64,000 nucleotides of DNA from assembly GCA_946406115.1 (NCBI GenBank), contig OX291557.1, forward strand, positions 12,618,501-12,682,500, read 5' to 3'. Positions 9,701 through 16,659 of this stretch are shown piece by piece (the first letter of the stretch is position 1; each line of letters opens with the position of its first letter). The position numbers and the translations under genes are program-made. The notes under the pieces were generated by a model that was not told the origin of the DNA, made no database searches, and saw only the letters and a program-made list of their open reading frames with translations. The stretch comes from Apoda limacodes (taxonomy: Eukaryota > Arthropoda > Insecta > Lepidoptera > Limacodidae).

Positions 9701-11427
9701 TTCTTACGTTAACTCCTTGATTATGATTATTATACTAAAAAAACTTTGTTACAGCAATCTATAGCTGCAGCTATAGTTTGTTCAAGTGTATTTTTGAATT
9801 TTCTGGGATATAAAGTAGCATATGTCCCTCTGCGTATATTTAACTATTTCTATGCAAAATTTTAGCTCCATTGGAGGCTCCAAGATGTAGGTACTAATAA
9901 TAAATACTAATACTAATAATAGAATATTATGATACAAGTGAGTTATCAGCCTCGTGTATAATTATTGAGCAGAGCTCACAACTGTCATACGACTTTTTTC
10001 AATTTGAAGGACAGTTTTTAGTATATTTAATACAATCTAGTAGTTTTTATATATTTTTAATAAACACGTTTAATTTATTTATTCAAAAATAAAAACTTAG
10101 GTTATAGGTATAAGTTCTTCTTGTTAAAAATTAAAAAAAAAAACTGTAATTTAAAAGTGCATAATGGACGCTATTAAGATACTGGATTACTAATGAAGAA
10201 CAATGACAAACACATCTCATTGTAATATGTGTAATGATTTATAGTATATTTACATGCATATCGCATTACAGAATTTACCTTTCTGACCTAACTCTCCCAC
10301 TTAAATGGTTGGATAAAAGACACCAACGCGCGGCAACAAAGGAACGTTTTAAAACTTGAATATTGTCTTAAATTTTAGAATATTTATTTTGTGTCCTTAG
10401 ATTATTGCAACGTTACTACATTGAACGAGATAAAATAATAATTTATAGTTACATTTAATTTTTCACAAATACCGCTCTATGCAAACTAGTCACTATTCGA
10501 AAATTTGCGGCGTCATTTTTCTAGTTTTTCTTCTCTGCGTTTGGGCAATATTTTATATAAACCTAATTTCCAATCTACATAGCGATATATTATTTCATTG
10601 TACATATTCAATTAGAACTGTTTTTTTATTCTATAGCATAATGTAATACATTATGCACCTAAGTGTCAATGATTCGATTTGAACCAATGCTAAGTCAAAC
10701 AAACTAATGTATTTTTTACTTGGTTGGATTATTTATAACATTAAATGCGTGTGAACTAAACACACAAAATTTTGACAAATAAATGAAGCTACACACGTTG
10801 ACTGTTTAAAAATAATTTATGCCTATTTAACATTATAAGGACACTTGAAAATTTTACTTTAGTGTAGTGCAACAAACTTTTTAGACACGGTGGTCAAAAA
10901 TCAAAACTATAGTCGCTATATCCTAATGATGTGAACTTACAACGACACGCGAGGTAGGGTCTGAAACTCAGATGGTCAGAATAGTTTGTTGCACTGTACT
11001 TCAAAAAGGTTAATAAATTGTTATCGATACTATAGTGCTGTAAACTTGTACATGGTATAAAAAGTAATATAATAGCTTCAATAGCGTGAGTAACGTGTGC
11101 AACAGGTCTTTGACCAACTGTTGAGTTTGCTGCCTCCAGTGGAACATGTCACTGGCTTGATACACACACATCCAAATCAAGATTGCTCCACTCACTTAAC
11201 CAAAACACTTAAACTAAAATTATGAATATTATGACTGAGAGTACGACATTTGACAGCACAATCGTCCATATTAAGATGATGTTTCAAAATATGTGTTGAT
11301 TTTCTTGAAGAGATGATACCTGGACATTCCAGGTGGCTCCGGAGGCTGGATGGGCCCGCCGCAAAGGCCCCGTTACGCTCCGAGCGCGGTGCATGTTGAC
11401 TGCCGCGCGTTCATTCCCATTCCCCAT
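747..11427 (-). CDS. TMEM200-like (DUF2371) two-pass membrane protein, seven-exon model, 3' end outside the window
   Basis: The model has exons at 11320-11427, 7863-7965, 4501-4632, 3367-3502, 2172-2261, 1494-1654 and 747-798, read on the minus strand, giving about 260 residues before the gene leaves the window. Residues 53-72 form a first hydrophobic segment and about 106-125 a second. Between them is a roughly 34-residue loop with two N-glycosylation sequons (N86-S-T, N102-L-S). The second segment ends in the run GFIVVAACVMTFEARD, which I recognise as the signature of TMEM200 (Pfam DUF2371). Exon phases agree at every junction (0, 1, 1, 1, 2) except the weakly supported exon 4/5 boundary (2/2 if a GC donor is used). 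The start has an A at -3, a G at +4 and an in-frame stop just upstream. The tail after the second segment is Arg/Ser/Ala-rich and probably cytosolic. The function of TMEM200 proteins is not established; they are predicted integral membrane proteins. Confidence 0.8.
1494..1654 (-). CDS. TMEM200-like gene, exon 6
   Basis: A 161-bp exon preceded by a pyrimidine-rich acceptor (ctattatatctttttgcag) and followed by donor GTACGT. In the phase set by exon 5 it reads 53 codons without a stop. It has a Gly/Ala-rich middle and a basic end (RVTDNTRRRPLARQQRLTDE). Third codon positions are G/C-rich while the flanks are AT-rich. It encodes part of the presumed cytosolic tail. The plus-strand reading of the same DNA (1331-1726) has poorer codon use and no splice signals. 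Confidence 0.6.
1960..2160 (-). promoter_or_regulatory. CACGC/GCGTG cluster with a TATA-like box inside intron 5
   Basis: About eight copies of the core GCGTG or its complement fall within 150 bp, in an otherwise AT-rich intron of the TMEM200-like gene. On the minus strand a TATAAAA box is seen at about 2040-2047. GCGTG is the core bound by bHLH-PAS factors of the AhR/ARNT and HIF type. The cluster could be an enhancer or an internal promoter for a shortened transcript, but simple-sequence drift of alternating CG/TG would look similar. Confidence 0.3.
2172..2261 (-). CDS. TMEM200-like gene, exon 5 (probable)
   Basis: A GC-rich block ending in donor CAG|GTATGA. In the frame that matches exon 6 it reads 29 codons (APLSVTALRRPLRRYALS and on) with no stop, Arg-rich and plausible as a cytosolic tail. 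Two acceptors are possible: after 2262 (ggcag, exon 2172-2261, entering in phase 2) or after 2278 (accag, exon 2172-2277, entering in phase 1). Only the first fits the proposed end of exon 4. Neither has a good pyrimidine tract. A non-coding first exon of a separate transcript is the alternative. Confidence 0.5.
2279..3224. other. AT-rich intronic sequence, no feature recognised
   Basis: This lies within presumed intron 4 of the minus-strand gene. If exon 4 instead reads to the stop at 3225, it would be 3' flanking DNA; minus-strand AATAAA then occurs at about 2936-2941 as a candidate polyadenylation signal. No repeat family was identified. Confidence 0.35.
3225..3502 (-). CDS. TMEM200-like gene, exon 4 (end uncertain)
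   Basis: The acceptor is ttccag at 3503-3504, entered in phase 1. It opens with GFIVVAACVMTFEARDSAAK: the second half of transmembrane segment 2 and the hallmark TFEARD stretch. From 3502 to about 3367 third positions are strongly G/C; after that the reading becomes AT-rich but stays open to a TAG at 3225-3227. Either the exon ends near 3367 at a weak non-canonical GC donor (CCAG|GCTTGA), joining exon 5 in phase, or this is a terminal exon giving a short isoform of about 206 residues. The first 136 bases are well supported, the rest less so. Confidence 0.7.
3579..3833 (-). mobile_element. SINE-1 copy
   Basis: This is a tRNA-derived SINE in minus orientation inside intron 3 of the TMEM200-like gene. 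The head at the high-coordinate end carries a B-box-like word within 'cgccggtctcgaat'; the body and tail (ending at 'tatcagcctcatacg') match copies at 12041-12325, 15191-15491 and 51643-51962. The A-box part of the head is missing here. Confidence 0.7.
4146..4478. mobile_element. MITE-1 copy with inverted arms next to a splice donor
   Basis: Inverted arms at 4177-4195 (AACTTCTCTTGGGAAATTA) and 4460-4478 match at 18 of 19 positions. The interior contains the CA-rich stretch and the words 'ctctaaaaatgat' and 'gatttcgattttcgga', found again near 18.3 kb and 51.4 kb. The right arm ends only 22 bp from the donor of exon 3. No transposase is encoded, so it is non-autonomous. Confidence 0.65.
4501..4632 (-). 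CDS. TMEM200-like gene, exon 3
   Basis: This 132-bp exon has an acceptor tatttcag and a donor GGAG|GTATGG. It is entered in phase 1 and left in phase 1. It encodes residues 72-114: YYADTLSVAQEVRGNS, the extracellular or lumenal loop with two glycosylation sequons, then LSYAGPIVMGFG, the start of transmembrane segment 2. The loop and the GPIVMGFG motif are the best evidence for TMEM200 family membership. It joins exon 4 to give an uninterrupted hydrophobic helix. Confidence 0.85.
4703..4823. mobile_element. MITE-2 copy, 121 bp
   Basis: A short element bounded by inverted repeats of ACAGTGCAACAAACTTTT. A second copy lies at 10865-10997 in the opposite orientation. Both share the internal words 'gttttgatttttgacca' and 'cgctagtgtcg'-like sequence. 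Length and structure suggest a non-autonomous DNA transposon, perhaps of Tc1/mariner type. Both copies lie in introns of the TMEM200-like gene. Confidence 0.65.
4991..5190 (-). mobile_element. SINE-2 copy, diverged
   Basis: This is a minus-strand copy of a tRNA-derived SINE, recognised by 'attacacacagcgcc' at its 3' side, 'aatacatacatat' and 'aaatacaccca' in the body, and a degraded tRNA-like head near 'actaccaactag'. The copy at 13081-13320 is better preserved. Confidence 0.6.
5949..6075. repeat. Dispersed repeat ending in ACCGGCAAGAAACTCAG, copy 1
   Basis: The region from 'tattcaagta' to 'agaaccggcaagaaactcag' matches 6661-6805 in the same orientation about 700 bp away. I recognise this as a very common lepidopteran interspersed repeat, but I cannot assign its class from this window. 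Confidence 0.55.
6403..6485. repeat. Inverted and direct copies of TATTTGCACAA
   Basis: TATTTGCACAAG near 6403 is answered by CTTGTGCAAATA near 6450, and another TTATTTGCACAA follows near 6475. The RNA or DNA could fold, and the layout resembles degraded terminal repeats. No coding or family assignment is possible. Confidence 0.35.
6661..6805. repeat. Dispersed repeat ending in ACCGACAAGAAACTCAG, copy 2
   Basis: Second copy of the repeat at 5949-6075, sharing 'acttttaaacagcac', 'accggttcgga' and 'accgagaagaaccg'. Same orientation as copy 1. It lies in intron 2 of the TMEM200-like gene. Confidence 0.55.
7191..7729 (+). mobile_element. Helitron-like non-autonomous copy (possibly two merged)
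   Basis: It starts near 'taatattataaaa', contains the family words 'ctatagctacagcaaactcc' and 'gagttccacgccgataac', and ends with a small hairpin (GCGGCTGAAGCCGC, 7703-7716) ten bases before CTAG at 7726-7729. A 3' hairpin followed by CTAG with T downstream is the Helitron terminus. A GA-rich microsatellite sits at 7571-7620. The second half is closely related to 46540-46718. The family body words occur twice, so two insertions may be merged. Confidence 0.6.
7863..7965 (-). CDS. TMEM200-like gene, exon 2
   Basis: This 103-bp exon has acceptor ctctgttacag and donor ATCG|GTAACT. It is entered in phase 0 (matching exon 1) and left after one base of a Gly codon (matching exon 3). It reads VVKGKMSSQCLWHACRA, a short basic/Cys segment, then SAGLLLMLLGAAMAVI, most of transmembrane segment 1. 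Third positions are G/C-rich in an AT-rich setting. A 132-codon plus-strand reading over the same DNA has no splice or codon support. Confidence 0.85.
9029..9322 (-). mobile_element. Helitron-like copy, minus orientation (first of three)
   Basis: Read on the minus strand it begins TCCTACTAATATTATAAATG at 9322, continues with 'ggatggatgtttgttact', the 'atcgggataaaatttggc' block and 'ctttttatccctaat', and fades near 9029 without a clear CTAG. The order of blocks is the same as in the complete copy at 20952-21236. Confidence 0.65.
9336..9620 (-). mobile_element. Helitron-like copy, minus orientation (second of three)
   Basis: Same family and orientation as 9029-9322, placed immediately next to it. 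It shares 'ggatggatgtttgttactcaa', the 'caagtttcaacccgatccg' complement block, 'gataaaaagtagcctatgt' and the 'gaactccacgctgataac' block on the minus strand. No CTAG is seen at its low end. Confidence 0.65.
9649..9895 (-). mobile_element. Helitron-like copy, minus orientation (third of three)
   Basis: Its minus-strand 3' end is well formed: 'gtcgctggcaatagctag' with CTAG at 9649-9652. It carries the cgctgataac-like block and the 'actatagctgcagctata' block. The 5' end is diverged near 9895. Together the three copies form a head-to-tail run of nearly 900 bp. Confidence 0.65.
9896..10864. other. AT-rich intronic sequence, no feature recognised
   Basis: This lies within intron 1 of the TMEM200-like gene. 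Long A and T runs are present. I see no exon, repeat terminus or coding signal. Confidence 0.35.
10865..10997. mobile_element. MITE-2 copy, 133 bp
   Basis: Bounded by TAGTGCAACAAACTTTTT on the left and its near complement ending GTTGCACTGT on the right. The internal sequence runs opposite to the copy at 4703-4823, so the two are in inverted orientation 6 kb apart. Confidence 0.65.
11320..11427 (-). CDS. TMEM200-like gene, exon 1 (start codon)
   Basis: ATG is at 11427-11425 on the minus strand with AAAGG before it (A at -3), G at +4 and an in-frame TAA six bases upstream. Thirty-six codons follow (MGNGNERAAVNMHRARS and on), ending exactly at CAG|GTATCA in phase 0, which fits exon 2. The peptide is basic and starts Met-Gly, so N-myristoylation is conceivable, though the usual Ser/Thr at position 6 is Glu here. 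A second in-frame ATG is codon 12. The exon and the 70 bp upstream are CpG-rich, as expected near a promoter. Confidence 0.75.
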
Positions 11428-11500
11428 CCTTTAACTTTGAGAATCAGTGCGCGCGCACACAGCCTCTCGGGTCCAGGTCAACTCTCAAACTTAATGTTCT
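11428..11500 (-). promoter_or_regulatory. GC-rich 5' UTR or promoter-proximal region of the TMEM200-like gene
   Basis: The block holds 'gcgcgcgcac' and 'gacctggacccgag' in otherwise AT-rich DNA, directly upstream of the start codon. No TATA box is obvious. A further upstream non-coding exon cannot be excluded. Confidence 0.35.
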
Positions 11501-12040
11501 ACAATGATTATATCGATCTCTGATTCAGTACTCGTGTTTTTGTTGTTGTCATCTCTAATTAAGGCTGTCTGTAGAAAGAATTAGGGTAAATTGCGATTTT
11601 CGGGTTGGTTAATTAGTTGCTTTTAATCAAATCTTTTGCAAGAACATTATCTGATTGTTTAGCTTGTGTTTGTGAACTTTTTATTGTTGATAAAATATAA
11701 CTATTTAAGACAATGATTAAAATATTGATCTTATGACCTGGCGCCAACTTTTGTGTGTAGATTTTTTTTTTGTTTAGTGTTTATGTAGTTTAAAGAACAG
11801 CGCTTTTGAAAATAAGCTATACAACACATTTAAATAAAAAAAAACCTAAACGCTTAAAAAATATTTATTATATTTATTTCTGGCTCGAAAACGCCTTTGT
11901 CGTTTAAAATCTGAATAAATCTGCGAAAGCCTACTTTTTTTGTTTACGCGCAAAAGTTTTTTTTTTTAAATTCAACAAAAACAAACATAACGAAACCTTC
12001 CAAAATGCGGTTCGTCCTTACTACTTTATACATTTTTTAT

Positions 12041-12325
12041 TATCAGCCTCATACGTTTCCACTGTTGGGGCACGGCCTACTCTGACCGAGGGCGTTTTGG
12101 GCCACATGCAGGCCCAGTGTTGATTGTGGACTTCGCATACGACCTTTTTTTGACGTATGCAGGTTTCCTTACGATGTTTCCTTCACCAAAAAATAGTGGT
12201 GTGAATAATCAATGTACTTGAGAAATTAAAAAAAAGAATCATTGGTACTCGCCGGGTCTTAAACCTCCGCCACTCAGGACTCAAAGTTAAATCGAAACCC
12301 CTCGGCCACCACCGACTAATACATA
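12041..12325 (-). mobile_element. SINE-1 copy with intact tRNA-like head
   Basis: On the minus strand the head reads 'tcggtggtggccgaggggt' (A-box-like TGGCCGAGGGGT), followed about 35 bp later by a B-box-like word near 'ggcggaggtttaagaccc'. The tail ends near 'tatcagcctcatacg'. This head is the best evidence that SINE-1 is tRNA-derived and transcribed by RNA polymerase III. Confidence 0.75.
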
Positions 12326-12477
12326 ATCATACATCAGTGATCCATTCTTTATTTTAAATTTTGATACTATTGCATTAAAGATGTTTGCTTAATGTTATTT
12401 AATAGATAAATTATTGTAGTTTATTAAATTAATGAATACAACAATAAATAAGTTTTAAGTACAATTTTGGTTCTAAG

Positions 12478-13030
12478 GATTTCAAAATTGGCATTGTGCA
12501 AATTCTGAACGCACCTTAAATAAAGAAAAAGAAAAGAAACATTTATCTGGAATTACGTAGTAGTTACATCATTTTGATTATTTTTACTATAAACATATTA
12601 CTTTTACTCAATAAACTAAAAGTTAATAATTAAAAAACGCGAGTCACTCCACCAGTGACGTTAAGTTTACCCGCGAAAAATAGGTAACTTAATCGGAACG
12701 TACGATTTGTTGACTACATGCAAACATATAAAAGGCGCTCAACCTATTTCAAAAACTTGTTGCATTCATTAGTAATTAAACACACATAATTTTTTTTCTT
12801 GTATCTTTTATATATTTCCCTCGCTTCATTAAGAGTAATATGAAAAATTGTGTGTTTCACACGGCTGGATTTTTTTTGGGTTTCGTGTCCTAGAATCTCT
12901 CGCTTTGCTCTGGATTCAATTTTTGAACGACTCGCTTTGCTCTTCGGTACTATCTTTGAATCCTTCGCTTGCTCGGTATTCAATATATTCACGCCAAAAA
13001 GCAACTTTCAAGCCCTGCATAACAAAATCT
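12478..13030 (+). repeat. Unclassified 550-bp dispersed repeat, copy 1
   Basis: It matches 22765-23320 over its full length in the same orientation. Shared landmarks in order are 'gtgcaaattctgaacgcacc', 'gaaaaagaaaagaaacat', 'gagtcactccaccagtga', 'gcgctcaacctattt', 'cttgtatct', 'cttcgcttgctcggtattc' and 'agcaactttcaagcc'. No terminal inverted repeat or protein is evident. Readings of 60-86 codons inside it are not conserved between copies. Confidence 0.6.
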
Positions 13031-13080
13031 AACACCTTTTAACGAGCAATTCATGTATATTTACATAAATATATTTTTTT

Positions 13081-13320
13081 AAACATTACACACAGCGCCT
13101 TTTGGCGCTAAAGTAAGCAGAGCTTGTGTTATGGGTGTCAGACAATGGGTACAGATACATATATTACTTTTATTTTTGTAAATACATACATATTATACAT
13201 AAATACACCCAGACTCAAGACAAACACAAATGTTATTTATCACATATATTTTTGTCTAATGCGGGAATCGAACCCACACTCTCTGCGCAGCAGTCGGCAA
13301 CACTACCAACTAGGCTGCGA
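13081..13320 (-). mobile_element. SINE-2 copy with tRNA-like head
   Basis: On the minus strand the head reads 'agcctagttggtagtg' (A-box-like) and 'gtgggttcgattcccgc' (a near-perfect B box), then 'tttgtgtttgtcttga', 'gggtgtatttatgt' and a 3' side ending 'gcgctgtgtgtaatg'. This is a clear tRNA-derived SINE. A genuine tRNA gene is ruled out because no cloverleaf with an acceptor stem closes. Confidence 0.75.
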
Positions 13321-13985
13321 CTATAATGATCCCACTATAAATGATCTAATACTGAAGCTTTGAAGATCTCGGCCCTAACATCGCTGATCTATGTTCAAAC
13401 GTCAAGACAGGTAAAATTAGTCACCACGACAGCTGCTTTCTTACGGTCGTATAATTTTTTTTGTTAAATTTTATTGTAAATTCGCCAGAAAGCAATAAGT
13501 ATTAAGAAACATCAAAAGAACTTGCATAAATAACTATTAACGGAAAGTTGTAATACGAATTTATAATTGCTTGCATAGAGATGAATATTATACGGAAAAG
13601 AAATTGAAAGAAAACAATTGAGTTCCATTTCAAACCCTCGGTTAGCTATCGGAACCCTAAAAACAAATTGCATTGAGGCCGGCTCACTGGCTCGCGTAAT
13701 GTAAAAGGCGATGAAATTGAAATACTGTATTACGCGAAATCCAAGCAAGGAGAATAGCTTGAGAACTCCGGAAACAAAGAACAAAGTCAAAACTACTTTA
13801 ATGCCTATAAATTATGACCAAATGTCCATTATTCTTACTTATATGATCCTCTTGAGTTTTGAACTTCGGAATTTTTATGTGAGCGAAAATAAAAGGTGTT
13901 ATGTGTAGTAGAAGAGTCCTTAAGGACCATCAAATAAAGATTTATGAGAACCGCTGCGTGAGGATACGAGACTAAAATAATCAAA

Positions 13986-14418
13986 AATCGGCCAAGTGCG
14001 ACTCGGACTAGCGCACAAAGGGTTCCGTACGATTATCTATAAAAATGGCAAAAAAAAAACGTTTGTTTTATGGGAGCCCTTAAATATTTGTTTTATTTTA
14101 ATTTATTTTTAAAGTGACTATACAACTAAATATTCTGTGCATATTTTGAGCGTCTACCTGTTGCCGTTATCAATATCGAGCAAAAAAATCACGTTTGTTG
14201 TATTGGAGCCCCCTTAAAATATTTATTTTATTCTGTTTTTTATTATTTGTTGTTATAGCGGCAACAGAAATACATCTTCTTTGAAAATTTCAACGGTCTA
14301 GTTATCACGGTTCATGAGATACAGCCTGGTGACAGACGGACGAACGGACGGACGGACGGACAGCGGAGCCTTAGTAATAGGGTTCCGCTAATTACCCTTC
14401 GGGTACGGAATCCTAAAA
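13986..14418. mobile_element. GTTCCG repeat copy
   Basis: The left end has 'ggccaagtgcgactcggac' and GGGTTCCGTAC at 14019-14029; the right end has the near complement 'gggtacggaatccta' at about 14400. The interior includes 'gttgttatagcggcaacaga', 'ctgtgaaaatttcaa'-like sequence and a GACG/GACGG microsatellite at 14335-14362. Related copies are at 30618-30990, 31798-32353, 43248-43740, 45001-45290 and 52467-52868. Confidence 0.65.
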
Positions 14419-14557
14419 ACGGCCAAGTGCGTGTCGTTCACATATTAACTAAGAGTTCCGTCATCGCCATCGGCAGGGACTTCATCCCTACCTGCACCTG
14501 CACCTGCAGTGTCAGAGGCGCTTTCACCCACAAACGCTTAGGTTAGGAGTGAGTGAG

Positions 14558-14640
14558 TTCTCCGCCGTGGTTTTCTCTAGTGACTACAATATGAAATTCT
14601 TAACGAAGGAAGTAGGTAAAGTGGGCAACGCGCAACTAAA
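14558..14640 (+). mobile_element. LINE-A fragment, RT C-terminus
   Basis: A short piece matching the LINE-A 3' coding end ('ggttttctctagtgactaca', then 'gaagtaggtaaagtgggcaacgc'), lacking the tail seen in longer copies. It directly follows the GTTCCG repeat. Confidence 0.5.
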
Positions 14641-15190
14641 AATTACGGCAGGTCGTAAGATTTTTTGCCACATTAATGCTGCAGAAAATTAACTTATATA
14701 TATTTTACAATTTCTTTTTTGCGGATGACTAACAAACTTTAAAAATTAACAACTTTTTGATTAAAAAAAAATTGCTAAAAGTGACCTCATCCTAACGCTC
14801 ATAAAAACACGAATGCAGCACGAAAAGTTGATAGAAGTAAGGAACTTGACTAGCAACAGTCTTCAAATTTCCGTAAGGACGTCAATATTTCTCGTGATTT
14901 TTCCGGTAAGGCAATTACGAATTTCGCCTCCTTTCCTCAGACGATAAGGAAAACTAAATTTCATTAAAACAAAACAAAAAATCAAGTAGGGCTTTGACTT
15001 TTTTAGGTGGTCCGTTTCTATACAGCACAGTATGCTAGATATCGAGAAGCTTTTCTAAATTCCTCGACGACTAATGTTCCTTCCAACACCATATTTGTCA
15101 TTACAATATGTGTTCGAAAATAAAAATTGAAACAAAAACTTGTATATTGACTCGCGCTGACATGGTTCCGCAATAATTTCCAGTACAAAC

Positions 15191-15491
15191 TGTACGTCCC
15201 CATTGTTGGCGCACGGCCTACCCTCAGCGAGGGTGATTTGGACCATACTCCATAGGTAGACCAAGTGGGGCGGATTGTGGACTTCACATAATATGTCTTT
15301 TTTTGCCATATGGAAGTATCCTCAGGATGTTTCCTTTACCGCTAAACCAGTGGTGTGAATAAATCAATGTACTTGAGATATTAAGAAAAAGACTCATTGG
15401 TACACGCCCGGCTCGAACCTCCTCCATTCAGGGCGCAAGGTGACATCGAAACTCCTGGGTCATCGGCGTCACCGCCGACCTTGCACCACCT
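15191..15491 (-). mobile_element. SINE-1 copy
   Basis: The head on the minus strand includes 'ggaggttcgagccgggcg', a good B box. The body has the 'gtacttgag'/'caccactggt' blocks and the tail 'ttgttggcgcacggcc' in plus reading. Minus-strand readings of 84-89 codons across it are by-products. Confidence 0.7.
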
Positions 15492-15495
15492 AGTA

Positions 15496-16239
15496 ACTGG
15501 TTTCAAAAAAAGAAGAATGTTCTTTGGAAACCGGGTTTCGTTAGAGCAAATTTATTTTCTATGGAAACCGCTTTCGAAACTTGGTTTCGAAATCGGCTGA
15601 AGGGTACCAGACAACATTTATAAGATTTGTGATCATTCTTGTCTTCATCATGATTTATTTAAATTTTTGGACTTTTATTTGTTTGTTCTGCAATTTTGTC
15701 TTCCTCAATAACCCTTAAGACTCTAGAAAAGGCTTTTTTCTCAGCAAAACAAGAAATTTTAAAACGTAGAACATTTGTACCTTAGAGACTTCTTATTGTA
15801 AGAATCTTTATCGAAACAGCGATTCTAATTTTGTTAGTAAAAGAATTTTGTATATATAGAGATACATTTCCAAACTTTCAAACTAAAAGTTGCATGTCTC
15901 GAAATTTATTTCGTTTACCTATTCATCAGAGACGATAATGACGTTATTGCAGAAGGATTTAAAACCCAATACTTAAATAAAATTATAGGTAAGTAGGTAC
16001 GTTTATCATCATTTATTGTAGCGTTTTTTACAAAAATAGAAAGGAAGTTTTTAAGTAAAATCCGAATAAAACTAATATCAGTAAATTAGTGATAATGACA
16101 GTATCATTATTTACGATATAGTACGAAGAAACGAAAATATTTGATAGATAAGTACATCTTAATGCGAATCCAATTTCCTGTTAAGTAAGAGGATACGTCA
16201 AGGAGTTAATTGATGGTTGACCATTGTGCATCTGAACGA
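15496..16239. other. No recognisable feature
   Basis: AT-rich spacer between the SINE-1 copy and the CpG-rich block. A short inexact repetition of 'ggaaaccgg/gctttcgaaacttggtttcgaaa' occurs near 15525-15590. No coding or repeat family recognised. Confidence 0.3.
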
Positions 16240-16486
16240 GGTGTTCGGCGTTGCGGCCGGTGGCGGGCGGAGCTCTCCGCGCCGGCGCGGCCCGGACGGC
16301 CGGGAGCGAACCAGCTCGCGGCAATCGTCCGCCGGCAGCCAGCCGCTCCGCCATGCTTGAGAACCCGCGAGGAGCGGCACGCGCCGCGCTGCGCTACTCA
16401 GCGCCCCGGTTCCGCCGCCGCAGCCCGCACTAGCAGGCCGCGTGCATGGTGCGCGCCGGGGAGGCAGGGGCCCGCGTCGGGGACAC
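16240..16486 (+). promoter_or_regulatory. CpG-rich promoter / 5' UTR block
   Basis: About 250 bp of very GC- and CpG-rich sequence in DNA that is otherwise AT-rich. It ends at the first ATG of a strongly biased coding exon. It reads as the transcription start region of a plus-strand gene. Several overlapping readings on both strands here reflect the lack of AT-rich stop codons, not genes. Confidence 0.55.
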
Positions 16487-16645
16487 ATGGAGCCCCCATG
16501 GGAGCTCGAGCTCGAGTTACGGCGGCACATCGAGACCTGCGCGTGCACCTGCGACCACATGGGCTACGGGAACTATATGGACTACCAGGTGCCGCAGCCA
16601 GGGCACGCCTGCCTCTGCCGGGCCATCACCTCACCGCACGCCCAC
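16487..16645 (+). CDS. First coding exon of an unidentified gene; Cys-rich 53-residue N-terminus
   Basis: ATG at 16487 opens 53 codons, 48 of which end in G or C, a strong coding signature. The exon stops in phase 0 at CAC|GTACGT. The peptide starts MEPPWELELELRRHIE, acidic then basic, and continues with clustered cysteines at 18, 20, 22, 42 and 44 and histidines at 14, 24 and 40, plus MGYGNYMDYQ. The Cys/His pattern could bind metal or be palmitoylated. There is no signal peptide. I do not recognise the family. Being phase 0, it could join the dipeptidase exon at 53849 (also phase 0), which would give that enzyme a Cys-rich cytosolic leader; this is unproven, as other exons may lie between. 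Confidence 0.6.
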
Positions 16646-16659
16646 GTACGTAGCTTCCA

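Noticed and set aside
13260..13320. tRNA gene on the minus strand
   Set aside because: A and B boxes are present, but they belong to a SINE-2 head; no closing acceptor stem, and the sequence continues into a repeated SINE body.
16198..16653. 120- and 147-codon overlapping frames on both strands
   Set aside because: Very high GC removes stop codons in all frames; only the 16487-16645 frame shows third-position bias and ends at a donor.
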